Source: Deltaproteobacteria bacterium
Lineage (GTDB): Bacteria; Myxococcota; JADLHZ01
Direction of reading: 5' to 3'
Assembly: GCA_020848545.1 (NCBI GenBank)
Contig: JADLHZ010000072.1
Span: 34,372-98,371, forward strand
DNA: 64,000 nucleotides
Part shown: in pieces, positions 1-8,132 of the stretch
Layout of the letters: every line of letters starts with the position of its first letter
Numbering within the stretch: position 1 is the stretch's first letter
Notes under the pieces: model-generated
Databases searched by the model: none
What the model was told of the DNA's origin: nothing
The model's input: the letters and a program-made list of their open reading frames with translations, nothing else
Program-made: the position numbers and the translations under genes

Positions 1-2
1 TG

Positions 3-206
3 TTCTTCGTCGACGAGACGCCGGCCCAGAGCATGCTCGCCGAGATCACGGGCCAGGCCGGCGAAGAGGTCGCGCTCGGGCGCCGCGAGATCTACGTCTA
101 CTATCCGAACGGCCAAGGCGTCTCGAAGCTGAAGCTGCCATGGGCGAAGACCGGCACCGGCCGCAACGTCAACACGATCACGAAGCTTGCGGAGATGGCA
201 GGCTAG
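3..206 (+). CDS. DUF1697-like protein, C-terminal part (cut by window edge)
   Basis: The frame is open from the window edge to TAG at 204-206, giving the last 67 residues of a protein. The visible end contains EIYVYYPNG, KLPWAKTGTGRNVNTITKL and a short terminal helix. This matches the C-terminal signature I know from the DUF1697 family (small cytosolic proteins of unknown function, about 170-180 residues, usually ending in a T-G-T-x-R-N-x-N-T-x-x-K-L stretch). The start lies outside the window. No function can be assigned. It runs toward the convergent AHSA1 gene, with 21 bases between the two stops. Confidence 0.7.
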   Translation, partial: FFVDETPAQSMLAEITGQAGEEVALGRREIYVYYPNGQGVSKLKLPWAKTGTGRNVNTITKLAEMAG

Positions 207-227
207 CGATTGAGTGAGTCGCTGGTT

Positions 228-1178
228 TCATCGCGCGGAGAGATAGGTCTCGAGCTTGTCGAACGATCCGGTCCAGCCCTGCGTCATACCGCCGCGCTCC
301 TTGACGAACGCCGCGATCTCTTCGGCACTTGCGTTGCCGTGGGGCTCCCAGGTCACGGTCACGCGCGTTTCATCGGGGCTCTCGGCGATGAGCTCGACGA
401 CGGTGAGCATCGTCTCCGGCCACGTCGGCGCGCCCGGGTGCCGTGACACGCCGCCTTCCTTGTCGCTGAACTGCTGTGTGTAGACGATACGCGACGGCTT
501 CACGAGCTCCACGTAACGGATCTTGCCGTACATCGTGAAGGCGCCGTCCATGCGATAGAAGCCTTCGCCGCCGGGTTTGATGTCGACCTCGATGAACTGC
601 ATCGTGAAGCCCGTCGGTGGCATCCACTGCGCCACGTGCTCGGGCGACGTCCACATCGCGAACATCGTCTCCAACGGCGCGTCGAAGGTGCGGTTGATGA
701 TGAAGCGCTTTTTGCCGTGCAGCTGCTCGTCCAGGAATTCACCCAAGCGATCCCACGTCGCGTTGCCGCCCGCCTTCTTGACGAAGCTCCTGGTCTCGCG
801 CGCGGCCTCCGGCGTCGCGAGGATCATGCGCATGTGCATCTCGGTCTTCTGGCCGAGCTTCTTGAACTGCACCTTCACGCGGAAGAGCGGCGGGCGATCG
901 TCGTTGCCGCCGTGGTCATAGACGAGCAGCGCGTGCTTCTCGACCTCGTAAAAGACGGTCTTGTTCTCGTAGTTCGTGCCGTCCGGACCGTGCATCGTAT
1001 ACGTCCACGTGCCGCCGGGGCGAACGTCCTTTTGATAAGTGGTCAACGTGAAGCCACGCGGGCCCCACCACTGCGCCACTTGTTTCGGGTCGATCCAGGC
1101 GTCCCACACGAGGTGCACCGGCGCGTCGTAGATGCGCGTGATGGAGATTTCGTTCGACTCACTTTTTTTGGCGGCCAT
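228..1178 (-). CDS. Tandem AHSA1 (SRPBCC) domain protein
   Basis: 316 residues made of two consecutive AHSA1/SRPBCC domains, about residues 10-150 and 158-315. Each opens with the family start pattern (RIYDAPVHLVWDAW and RTFDAPLETMFAMW), followed by a Q-W/G-F stretch and a conserved PGG turn. SRPBCC proteins form a hydrophobic ligand-binding cavity; the ligand here is unknown. Most bacterial members have one domain, so the duplication is less common. The gene starts inside the 3' end of the upstream ArsR-type regulator (20-base overlap), so the two are translationally coupled. ArsR plus AHSA1 is a well-known two-gene arrangement in which the regulator controls its own operon. The second copy retains the core motifs, so both domains may bind ligand. 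Confidence 0.9.
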   Translation of the reverse strand: MAAKKSESNEISITRIYDAPVHLVWDAWIDPKQVAQWWGPRGFTLTTYQKDVRPGGTWTYTMHGPDGTNYENKTVFYEVEKHALLVYDHGGNDDRPPLFRVKVQFKKLGQKTEMHMRMILATPEAARETRSFVKKAGGNATWDRLGEFLDEQLHGKKRFIINRTFDAPLETMFAMWTSPEHVAQWMPPTGFTMQFIEVDIKPGGEGFYRMDGAFTMYGKIRYVELVKPSRIVYTQQFSDKEGGVSRHPGAPTWPETMLTVVELIAESPDETRVTVTWEPHGNASAEEIAAFVKERGGMTQGWTGSFDKLETYLSAR

Positions 1179-1521
1179 GCTTCTTCCCTTTCTTCACTGA
1201 TTGAACCTTCTTCAAGTACGCGTCGAGCCGATCGAAGCTCTCCTCCCAGAAAGCGCGATAAGCGTTGATCCAGTCGGCGGCGCCCCGCAGCGTGGGGCCG
1301 TTCAGCTCACACGGCCGCCACTGCGCGTCGCGCGTCTTCGTGATGAGCCCCGCGCGCTCGAGCACCTGCAGGTGCTTCGTCACCGCCGGCAGGCTCATCG
1401 TGCCGAGGAAAGGTGCGGCGAGCTCAGACACCGTGGCCCTCCCCTGCGACAAACGTGCGAGCATCGCCCGTCGCGTGGGGTCGGCCAGAGCGGCGAAGGT
1501 ATCACTGAGCGCGTCTCGCAT
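1159..1521 (-). CDS. ArsR-family winged-helix regulator
   Basis: 120 residues, the usual size for a small ArsR-type winged helix. The N-terminus (FAALADPTRRAMLARLSQG) and recognition-helix region (LPAVTKHLQVLERAGLI) are classic for the subgroup paired with AHSA1 proteins. No metal-binding CxC motif is present in the sensor helix, so metal sensing is unlikely. It starts at ATG 1521-1519 and its 3' end overlaps the AHSA1 gene. A perfect 12-base palindrome sits 10 bases upstream of the start codon and is the obvious candidate autoregulatory operator. Confidence 0.93.
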   Translation of the reverse strand: MRDALSDTFAALADPTRRAMLARLSQGRATVSELAAPFLGTMSLPAVTKHLQVLERAGLITKTRDAQWRPCELNGPTLRGAADWINAYRAFWEESFDRLDAYLKKVQSVKKGKKHGRQKK

Positions 1522-1531
1522 ATTCCTATTT

Positions 1532-1543
1532 GGTTAATTAACC
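1532..1543. promoter_or_regulatory. Palindromic operator upstream of arsR-type gene
   Basis: The sequence GGTTAATTAACC is a perfect 12-base inverted repeat in an otherwise GC-rich region. It lies 10 bases upstream of the ArsR-type start codon. AT-rich palindromes of this shape with TTAA half-sites are typical of ArsR-family operators, and the position would block transcription or translation initiation of the regulator/AHSA1 pair. Binding is inferred. Confidence 0.6.
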
Positions 1544-1616
1544 GGTCAGTTTATTTTGCGCAAGCCACACGCGTGCGGGAACGAAATTGGCCGGTGCGCC
1601 GGGCTCGGGCAGAATC

Positions 1617-2120
1617 ATGGGCATGGGCGAACGGTGGGCTGTGCTCGAGCAAGGCTCGGACTGGCTGCTCACGGAGTGGCGTGGGCACCTGCTCGGTTAC
1701 TGGACCGGCGCCGTCAACCATCACGGCATGCGCGCAACATCGTTGCACCTGGCGCAGTGGTCACAGAAGCAACCGTCCAAGCGCTGCGCGTACCTTTGCT
1801 TTTTGCTCGACGGTTTCCACCTCCCCGACGGCGAGTCGCGCGGCGAGATGATCAAACTGGCGCCGAAGCTCGAAGGGAAGCTGCACGGCTTCGGCATCGT
1901 CGTCGCCGGAAAAGGCTTCAAGGGCGCTGCCATCCGCGGCTTCATCACCAGCGTCGCGCAGCTCTCGCGCGTCGAATTCCCGTTGCCGACCTTCGAGAAC
2001 CTCGCGCAAGCCGAGGCGTGGTTTCGGCCGCGCGTTGCAGCGGCGCAAGGGTCCTGGGGACCGCCAGGCGAGCTCGACGCCGTCGACGCCGAGATCCGCG
2101 CCGCACACTTCGCGCGCTGA
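1617..2120 (+). CDS. Small STAS/SpoIIAA-like protein, function unknown
   Basis: 167 residues from ATG 1617 (a second ATG lies at 1623, and an in-frame TTG at 1587 is less likely). No signal peptide or membrane helix. The pattern is strand-strand-helix, a central D-x-x-x-L-P-x-x-x-x-R segment (LLDGFHLPDGESRGEMIKL), a hydrophobic strand (GFGIVVAGKGFKGAAIRG), then a C-terminal F-x-x-L-x-x-A-E-x-W-F helix. The same order of elements appears in the small protein at 22961-23353 and in the C-terminal part of the kinase at 5841-7292, which suggests a shared STAS/SpoIIAA-like fold. Real gene by codon use; function unknown. Confidence 0.75.
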   Translation: MGMGERWAVLEQGSDWLLTEWRGHLLGYWTGAVNHHGMRATSLHLAQWSQKQPSKRCAYLCFLLDGFHLPDGESRGEMIKLAPKLEGKLHGFGIVVAGKGFKGAAIRGFITSVAQLSRVEFPLPTFENLAQAEAWFRPRVAAAQGSWGPPGELDAVDAEIRAAHFAR

Positions 2121-2298
2121 GCGTGCGGCCTGTATCAGAACGCGTGCCCGGCGTTGAAGGAGAAGGCGACCGGCGTGCGCAGGCGGAGGCCCGAGCGCGC
2201 CTTGTCCTCGCTGAGCAACGCAAGCGACGCGCCACCACCGCGCACGCGAACGCCCGCACGAAAATTGAAAACGCTCCCAATCCGCGCCACCGTCGAGC

Positions 2299-2700
2299 AT
2301 GCTCAAACGCGCGTTCTACGTGACCGCAGTCGCCAACATCATCGCGTGCGTTCAAAACGTGGCGATGCCCGACATGTCGCGGACGATGTTCTTTGGCGCC
2401 GCGCCACCCTTTGATGAAGCCACCCGTACGACGCACCTCTTGATGTGGCTCTTCGTCGGCGTCTTCGGCGTCGGCTACTGGAAAGCGGCGCGCGACGAAG
2501 CGTGGGTCGAGCCGCTGTTAGTGCTCGGCGGATGCGGGAAGGTCACGGCCGCGGCGGTGTGGCTGACGTCGATCATGAACGGCGTGCGCTCTCCGTTTCT
2601 GATGCTGGCGATCGCCTTCGACGGTGTGCTCGGCGCCTACTTCCTGGTGACGCTGTGGCGCCTCCGCGGGCGCCCTCACTCGAAAGCGCCGATCGAGTAA
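2299..2700 (+). CDS. Small four-helix membrane protein
   Basis: 133 residues with about four hydrophobic segments (near residues 5-25, 45-62, 70-92 and 95-118) and a short charged C-terminus. No recognised catalytic motif. Similar in layout to several other small 4-TM proteins in this window (9965-10405, 10390-10929), but I see no clear sequence identity. The end overlaps the 3' end of the convergent lipoprotein gene by 25 bases. Start at ATG 2299 is the first ATG in the frame; its Shine-Dalgarno is weak. Confidence 0.7.
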   Translation: MLKRAFYVTAVANIIACVQNVAMPDMSRTMFFGAAPPFDEATRTTHLLMWLFVGVFGVGYWKAARDEAWVEPLLVLGGCGKVTAAAVWLTSIMNGVRSPFLMLAIAFDGVLGAYFLVTLWRLRGRPHSKAPIE

Positions 2701-4817
2701 GGCAGCGAGCGAGCCGCACCCGTGAAGTCGGTGCTGACGGCCAGATCGAGCGCGGCACCGAAGGCCGGTGATGCGCTGGTAATCGAGAAGTCGTTGGCCG
2801 CGGTGAAGTGGACGTCGCTGAGGACGGCAGCGGCGAGGTTGCCGGACACCGGGATCGCTTGTCCGCTCACGTGCGACTCCATCGTCAACACGGTCGTGTA
2901 GCTTCCTGAGTCGCTGTAGAGCACGGAGAAGTTGGCGATGAGATTGTTGTACAACGCCACCGGTCGGCCCAAGACGCCGCCGTTGATGGCGATGCCGGCA
3001 CCACTCGGCGTCGCGGCCAGGTTGGCGATGAGGTTGTCGGCGATGCTCGCCGGCCCTTGGCACGCCAAGCCCTGCGCCGGCACGGGATTGCTCGCGGGGC
3101 TGAAGTCGTCTTCGACGATGATGGTGTTGTGAACGAAGAATGGCGCCTGCTGCGGCCCAGACGGACTGGTGACGCGCACGCCGCGCACCCACCAAGCGGC
3201 CCCAGCGCGGATCAAGTTGTTGACCAGGCGTTCGCCCGTCGCCTCCATCTCGACGCCTTCGGTTTGCAGCACGCTCTGATCGTCGAGCGTCAAGCCGCCG
3301 GGGCTGACGAAGATGGCGGTCGCGGTGATGTCGCACTGCTCGACGACGGCGGCCGAGCGCCCCAAGAACAAGCCGCGACTGAGCGTGCGCTGCGGCGCCG
3401 GGCTCACGTCCATGCGAGCGTCGATGGCACCGCTACGAAACACGCAGCGGCGAAACGTCGGCGAGACGTTTTCGGCCCAGCCGCCGGTGCTGCGCCCGGT
3501 GCGTCCGTCGACATCGCCGGCGACAAAGCGACTGTCTTCGACCAAGGGGCCAGAGACCGCGGTGGCGCCGAGGCCGAGCAGCATGAGCCCGACGCTCGAT
3601 TCGTCGGCGCTACCGCTGGTGACGTCGATATGGCGCAGCACCAACGCGTCAGTCGCGTTGACGAGGTACACGCCCACCGTGTTCGGCTGGTTGATGCTGC
3701 TGCCCTCGATGGTGAAGTTCTCGAAGGTGGTCGGCGTGTCGATGCCGACGCCGGCGACGAGCGGCGAGCCTTGGCTGCTGACCTCGGTCGGCCGGCTTGG
3801 ATCGGCGCCGGCCGCGAAGTCGGCTTCGAAGCCACCGCGAAGGTCGACGCCGGAGACCAAGTTGATGAACGAGTCGTACGCGACGCCGGCGCCGCGTCGC
3901 GCCACGTGCACGGTGTGCCGCCCGCGCGAATGGGCCGCGCCGATGCCGCCGTTGAGGGTGCGGTGAGGCTTGCTGAGATTGCCCGCGGTGCCGGCGTCGT
4001 CGCACGCGCTGGCGGCGGCCGGGCAATGGACGTACACGACGTCGCCGAGCGCATCGAACGAGCGCGCAGGATACGCGGCGCCGAAGGCGTCGCCGGTGAC
4101 GTCGGCGCGTACCCGCCACCAATAGGTGACAGCGCTTGCGCTGGTCGTGAAGTCGGTCGGGAAGCGCGCCAAGGTCTGCGTGACGTCGGCGCGCTTGGCG
4201 CTGTTGAAGCCGGCGTTGTCAGCCACTTCGACGGTGTAGCTGAGCGCACCAGGAACGGTCGCCCAAGTCAGCGTGACCTCGGGCAAGTCGCTGATCGCGC
4301 CATCGGCCGGCGCGAGCAAGAGGGGCGGCGTGGTTTGCACCTCGCCGTAGCCGACGAAGGGGGCCGCGCCATTGCTGTCGCCGCCGTTGCCCCAGCTGTC
4401 GAGCACTCCCGCCGCTTCGAGGACATAGTTCCTGCCCGCCAAGAGCGGCTCGCAGTGCAGCGCCACGACTTGCGGCGAGACCAACTCGACGGAGAGCACC
4501 GCCGGCGCGTTGCCGCCGCTGATCCGGTAGGCGTCGACGCGCCCGGCCGACGGGCCATCGATTTCTTCGTCGAAGCCGAGCGTGACGAGCGTCGGGCTCT
4601 CCGGCGACGCCAAGACCAGGAGCGGCGCTTGCCCATCGTTGCGTCCGCCTTGCACGCAGCGGTGCGCCGCGACGTTGCACTCCCAATCTTTGGGACACTC
4701 GCCTGATCGGTCGCAGGTGACGAGAGCTTCGCCGCCGACGACGAGGCGCGGACTGCAGGCCACGAGGAGGAGGAGGCAGTGGACGAGCACACGGCGCTCT
4801 CGGTTTCGCAGTGCCAT
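2676..4817 (-). CDS. Beta-helix surface lipoprotein
   Basis: 713 residues. The N-terminus is a lipoprotein signal (LLLLVACS, Cys at about residue 21), so the mature protein should be lipid-anchored. A short Cys-containing region follows (CDRSGECPKDWECN). Residues about 70-160 look like a bacterial Ig-like domain, about 170-260 like a fibronectin-III domain (AYPARSF end), and the remainder is a right-handed parallel beta-helix of the DUF1565 type (repeated V-x-L-R-x-I and N-L-I-A-N turns). Such proteins are abundant in myxobacteria and their role is generally unknown. The C-terminus (SLPYSIGAFE) is the typical end of this family. Convergent overlap of 25 bases with the small membrane protein gene. 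Confidence 0.85.
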   Translation of the reverse strand: MALRNRERRVLVHCLLLLVACSPRLVVGGEALVTCDRSGECPKDWECNVAAHRCVQGGRNDGQAPLLVLASPESPTLVTLGFDEEIDGPSAGRVDAYRISGGNAPAVLSVELVSPQVVALHCEPLLAGRNYVLEAAGVLDSWGNGGDSNGAAPFVGYGEVQTTPPLLLAPADGAISDLPEVTLTWATVPGALSYTVEVADNAGFNSAKRADVTQTLARFPTDFTTSASAVTYWWRVRADVTGDAFGAAYPARSFDALGDVVYVHCPAAASACDDAGTAGNLSKPHRTLNGGIGAAHSRGRHTVHVARRGAGVAYDSFINLVSGVDLRGGFEADFAAGADPSRPTEVSSQGSPLVAGVGIDTPTTFENFTIEGSSINQPNTVGVYLVNATDALVLRHIDVTSGSADESSVGLMLLGLGATAVSGPLVEDSRFVAGDVDGRTGRSTGGWAENVSPTFRRCVFRSGAIDARMDVSPAPQRTLSRGLFLGRSAAVVEQCDITATAIFVSPGGLTLDDQSVLQTEGVEMEATGERLVNNLIRAGAAWWVRGVRVTSPSGPQQAPFFVHNTIIVEDDFSPASNPVPAQGLACQGPASIADNLIANLAATPSGAGIAINGGVLGRPVALYNNLIANFSVLYSDSGSYTTVLTMESHVSGQAIPVSGNLAAAVLSDVHFTAANDFSITSASPAFGAALDLAVSTDFTGAARSLPYSIGAFE

Positions 4818-5014
4818 GTGTCATGAGTCTACCCGCGCCGACTCGCCGTCAACGGTGGTCATGACTATCCTCGGCCCGCATCTTCCAGGCAGAGCACTAT
4901 CGCAGAAGCGTTGAGGCAGAACCCATACGTGCCGATGATGACGGTGCTTGCCAACACACACGTTACTGGCCGAGAAGACCGTTGTCTGTGATCCTACCTG
5001 AGAGGAGCGACTTC

Positions 5015-5809
5015 GTGAGATCACCATTCGACCCCCCTCGTCCACGCGGATTTCGTCAAGCCGTCGCCTTCGTCGAGACGGCCTTGAGAGAAACAGGGAC
5101 TCGGATCATCCGCTCGGAGTCCGTGCCTGTGCGGGCCGGACCAATGGAGTCACTCGTGAAAGAAGATGCCGAGCAGGCGAAGCGCGCCATAGCGGCTCTT
5201 CTTCGCGGCGAAGAGCCTGAGGATGTGCCCACGCTCCTCCGCACCGACGACGAAGTCCTTGCGGATCTCGTTGCGCGCGTCGCGATCGCTGGCGAACTCG
5301 GTTCCATCTCCAACGAACAACGCGCAATGGCGGATCGAATCGACACGGTCTTCCGACGTGCCCGGCTCGAGGGTGACAAGAACGACCCGATTGGGGCGCT
5401 GACCTTGCTCACCGTTTTGAGAATCACAGGCGTGGTCGAAGCGCGTCGTGTGGACCAATACGATCTGGTCGCTCACCTCGAGAGCAGCGTTTGCGGAGCT
5501 GCCTCCGCCCATGAAAAGACTGCGCTGCAGCTGTGTGCGCTGCTGCTCGGGCACGCCGGCGTCGCACGGAGAGTTTTCCCGCTCGAATCGGCGCCTGCCG
5601 AGCTCGAGCCGCAGATCGCAACCTGTCTCCTACACGGCAGCGATCACGCAGACGCTCTTCGTCGGTACGTCGCATCTCTCGAGCCGGCAGTTCGCACTCG
5701 CGCGTTGCGATACGATCTCCTGCTGTTGTTCTATTGCGCACGCCTGCAGGCAAACGCAGCGTGTTGGCGACTGCCGACAACCAATGATCTTCTTTGCGCG
5801 CCCTGGTAG
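5015..5809 (+). CDS. Hypothetical helical protein next to a Ser/Thr kinase
   Basis: I chose GTG 5015 because GAGGAG sits seven bases upstream (5002-5007), which gives 264 residues; an in-frame TTG at 4982 would add 11. The sequence is soluble and mostly helical, with no signal peptide and no motif I recognise. It ends 31 bases before the stop of the convergent kinase gene. Base composition is less GC-skewed than in genes before 4.8 kb or after 9.4 kb, as for the next three genes. Function unknown. Confidence 0.6.
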   Translation: MRSPFDPPRPRGFRQAVAFVETALRETGTRIIRSESVPVRAGPMESLVKEDAEQAKRAIAALLRGEEPEDVPTLLRTDDEVLADLVARVAIAGELGSISNEQRAMADRIDTVFRRARLEGDKNDPIGALTLLTVLRITGVVEARRVDQYDLVAHLESSVCGAASAHEKTALQLCALLLGHAGVARRVFPLESAPAELEPQIATCLLHGSDHADALRRYVASLEPAVRTRALRYDLLLLFYCARLQANAACWRLPTTNDLLCAPW

Positions 5810-5840
5810 GCGACGGGCGCGAACCAAAGCTAGACGTAAG

Positions 5841-7292
5841 CTAGACGCGCTCCTCGGCAACAACCTGCGCGGCGTCTCTCTCAGCGAGCAAGATCAGCTC
5901 TGCGGCGAACGCATCTCGGCCTGTATGAACCTTCATGAAGTTGCCGACGAGGGCGTTCGCGATGTTCACGCCCATCTGCACGCTCGGCGACTTCTGGTCC
6001 ATACCGATGTGCACCGATCGCCAACGCGAGCGATGACGCGCAGCAATCCGCATAAGTCGCCACCTGGCGGCGGTGTCGTATGCCGTCATTGCGAACCAAT
6101 CGCAAAAAATCGAGGGCGCCTCATGCTTTTGCAAGAACTGCGTCGTGTACTCTTCGACCGCTTGAGACAGTTTGTTCGAGAAATAGCGCTCACTGCGGAT
6201 CACGAACGAGTGCCCTACGCCCCAGAATCGAATTTCTCCTTTCGCGTCGCTTGCGGTGCCGAGAAGCACAATGTCTAGGCCTTCGTTGCTATCCTGGTTG
6301 CCTGTGAACCATTGAGACACTCGTACGTAGGAACCCCGCGGGTCCGACTCCACCCCGAGCACTGCCGTTTGACGATTGTTCTGTGTTACCCGCGCTTTGT
6401 TCACGCTCGAGCGCGCCGCCGAAAGCTCACCCGACCGCAGGAGGTCCTCGAGCTCCTGATAGACGTCCAGTGCTTGGCGAGGTCTTTCATCCGCAGACTC
6501 AGCAAGCAGGCGTCCGATCAGGGTGAGCAGCCGCTCCGGCAAATCCGGGCGCCGTGATTTCGCGGGTACGATCGTGTGCGCTGCGGCACGCTTCTCCTCG
6601 GCGGTGATGCTGCCAGCACTCTTGCCTTGCTCGAACGGGACCCCTCGACAGAGCATTTGATAGAGAAGAATACCGGCGGCGTAAAGATCGGACTTCGCCG
6701 ACCATTCGGGCTGCTCACCGTTCATCGCTGCCTTTATCAACTCGGGAGCGAGTCTCCCCGGAGTTCCGATCAGACGATCGCCAGTGATCCTTGCTGAATC
6801 TCGCAGAAGAGAGATCCCCCAGTCGATGACCAGCACATGAGGGTCGTCGCCGGCGCCGCGGACAAGCACGTTGGACGATTTGATGTCCCGATGGATAACC
6901 CCGCGACGATGCGCATGCTCGAGTGCAGCGAACACTTTTGCAGCAACACGTACCGCGACGCGATCCGCGGCTCGCTGCCGCTCAAGCCATTCGAGGCATT
7001 CGCTCGTGCCTTCTTCGTAGGGCATGGTGAAATACGGGCCGCGGGTCGGCGCGTGTCGGAACTCAAAGACCTTGATGATGTTCGGGTGATCGAGCCGCCC
7101 CAGTATCCGCGCTTCCTTTTTCAATCGCTCCACATCATCACCGCCGCGTGCTTCGACGTGAGAGAAGAGAGTCTTGAGCGCTACGACCCGCGTCTGGTGG
7201 ATGTCGAATACTTTGTAAACCTCGCCCATGCCGCCTCGGCCGAGGCGCATTTCGACGCGGAATCTGCCGTCAAAAACTTCCCCGCGCTGCAT
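5841..7292 (-). CDS. Ser/Thr protein kinase with C-terminal SpoIIAA-like module
   Basis: 483 residues. Kinase domain about 10-285: glycine loop LGRGGMGEVYKV, lysine in VVALKTL, catalytic loop VIHRDIKSSNVLV, metal motif DWG instead of DFG, and GTPGRLAPELI as the activation-segment end. All key catalytic residues are present, so it should be active. No transmembrane helix follows, so it is a soluble kinase, unlike the PEGA kinase at 38-40 kb. Residues about 310-475 form a separate region whose pattern (strand GEIRFWGVGHSFVI, then a D-x-x-x-M segment, an Arg-rich helix, VHIGMD, and a final amphipathic helix) resembles the small STAS/SpoIIAA-like proteins at 1617-2120 and 22961-23353. Such a module could bind a partner or be a phosphorylation substrate; that is inference. 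Confidence 0.92.
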   Translation of the reverse strand: MQRGEVFDGRFRVEMRLGRGGMGEVYKVFDIHQTRVVALKTLFSHVEARGGDDVERLKKEARILGRLDHPNIIKVFEFRHAPTRGPYFTMPYEEGTSECLEWLERQRAADRVAVRVAAKVFAALEHAHRRGVIHRDIKSSNVLVRGAGDDPHVLVIDWGISLLRDSARITGDRLIGTPGRLAPELIKAAMNGEQPEWSAKSDLYAAGILLYQMLCRGVPFEQGKSAGSITAEEKRAAAHTIVPAKSRRPDLPERLLTLIGRLLAESADERPRQALDVYQELEDLLRSGELSAARSSVNKARVTQNNRQTAVLGVESDPRGSYVRVSQWFTGNQDSNEGLDIVLLGTASDAKGEIRFWGVGHSFVIRSERYFSNKLSQAVEEYTTQFLQKHEAPSIFCDWFAMTAYDTAARWRLMRIAARHRSRWRSVHIGMDQKSPSVQMGVNIANALVGNFMKVHTGRDAFAAELILLAERDAAQVVAEERV

Positions 7293-7411
7293 CCTATCAA
7301 CTCCCTGCCGAGCCGATATTCATGCTTTCAGTCGCTCCGCGCTCTCCCCAAAAAAAGGACGTTACCACGCCACAAAAACGCGCGCACGATCACGCCATGA
7401 CTTTGTCGTTT

Positions 7412-7429
7412 CGCGAGGTTGTCCTCGCG
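7412..7429. other. GC hairpin in the gap upstream of the kinase gene
   Basis: Arms CGCGAGG and CCTCGCG flank a TTGT loop. The surrounding 180-base gap (7293-7472) lies between the kinase start and the stop of the DUF2378-like gene on the same strand. There is no T-tract on either side, so it is not a standard Rho-independent terminator. It could be an mRNA processing or attenuation hairpin. Nothing else is seen in this gap. Confidence 0.3.
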
Positions 7430-7472
7430 GCAGCGAAACAATGCATCAGCGAATAAACGTCCGTTGGCTCGC

Positions 7473-8129
7473 TCACCAGCGCGCGCGCCAACGGGCACGG
7501 GCGAGTGGCATCCCGGGCGACGTCACGTCGACGATCTCCACGGGGTCGAACTCTACGGAAAATGCGGGCAGGCCACTCATACGAAAAAGCGCAGCGATGT
7601 AGTACGCCGCTCCTCGTTGGAACCAGTCGGCTAGTGCATGAGCCAGACCGTCTGAGACAACCTCTATAACCTTGTCACCGAGCGGACGAGCTTCGCTTCG
7701 GCCGAAGCTGAAGTAATGGTGGCTAAAGGACACCATGCGTTTGATAAATTGCAGCGGCATCAGTCTCACGGCTGGAGACGCCGCACGCAGTGCGAGCCGA
7801 TACACACCACTTGCATCCAGTGACGCCTGCAGGTTTGCGCAGTCTTGGAGGAAAGAATCGACCCCTCGTTCGGTCAGCCCGATCGCCGTCGAATCCATTA
7901 CGGCCATCGGAAACACGTCGTACCAATTTGAAGCGAAAAAATCCTGCATCGCGAACGCCGTCAACATGCCATTGGGCAACGCGTTCGCCACCGCGAGGTA
8001 ACCTCCGGGAACGAGCGAATCGTACTGGCGCCGAGTTCCCAGATACGCGCCGCCCTTGATGCGAAACGGGCTCTTCCCGGGCTGAAAGTTGATGTTGCTA
8101 AGCTCCGGCCAAGGGCGTGCCACGGACAC
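7473..8129 (-). CDS. DUF2378/TIGR02265-like protein
   Basis: 218 residues from GTG 8129. The layout (FRIKGGAYLGTRRQYDSLVP, then ALPNGM, then a W-Y-x-V-F-P-x-x-x-M-D segment) resembles the family described as a Myxococcus xanthus paralogous family (TIGR02265, DUF2378). Members are about 200 residues, soluble and of unknown function, and are widespread only in myxobacteria. I assign it from pattern and not from an alignment, so the family call is moderate. The start lies three bases from the stop of the UbiA-like gene, so the two are probably co-transcribed. Confidence 0.65.
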   Translation of the reverse strand: MSVARPWPELSNINFQPGKSPFRIKGGAYLGTRRQYDSLVPGGYLAVANALPNGMLTAFAMQDFFASNWYDVFPMAVMDSTAIGLTERGVDSFLQDCANLQASLDASGVYRLALRAASPAVRLMPLQFIKRMVSFSHHYFSFGRSEARPLGDKVIEVVSDGLAHALADWFQRGAAYYIAALFRMSGLPAFSVEFDPVEIVDVTSPGMPLARARWRARW

Positions 8130-8132
8130 AGC

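Noticed and set aside
3057..4706. 549-codon plus-strand frame over the beta-helix lipoprotein
   Set aside because: Antisense shadow; the real protein has a lipobox and beta-helix repeats.
7412..7429. Rho-independent terminator
   Set aside because: Hairpin is present but no T-tract follows on either strand.
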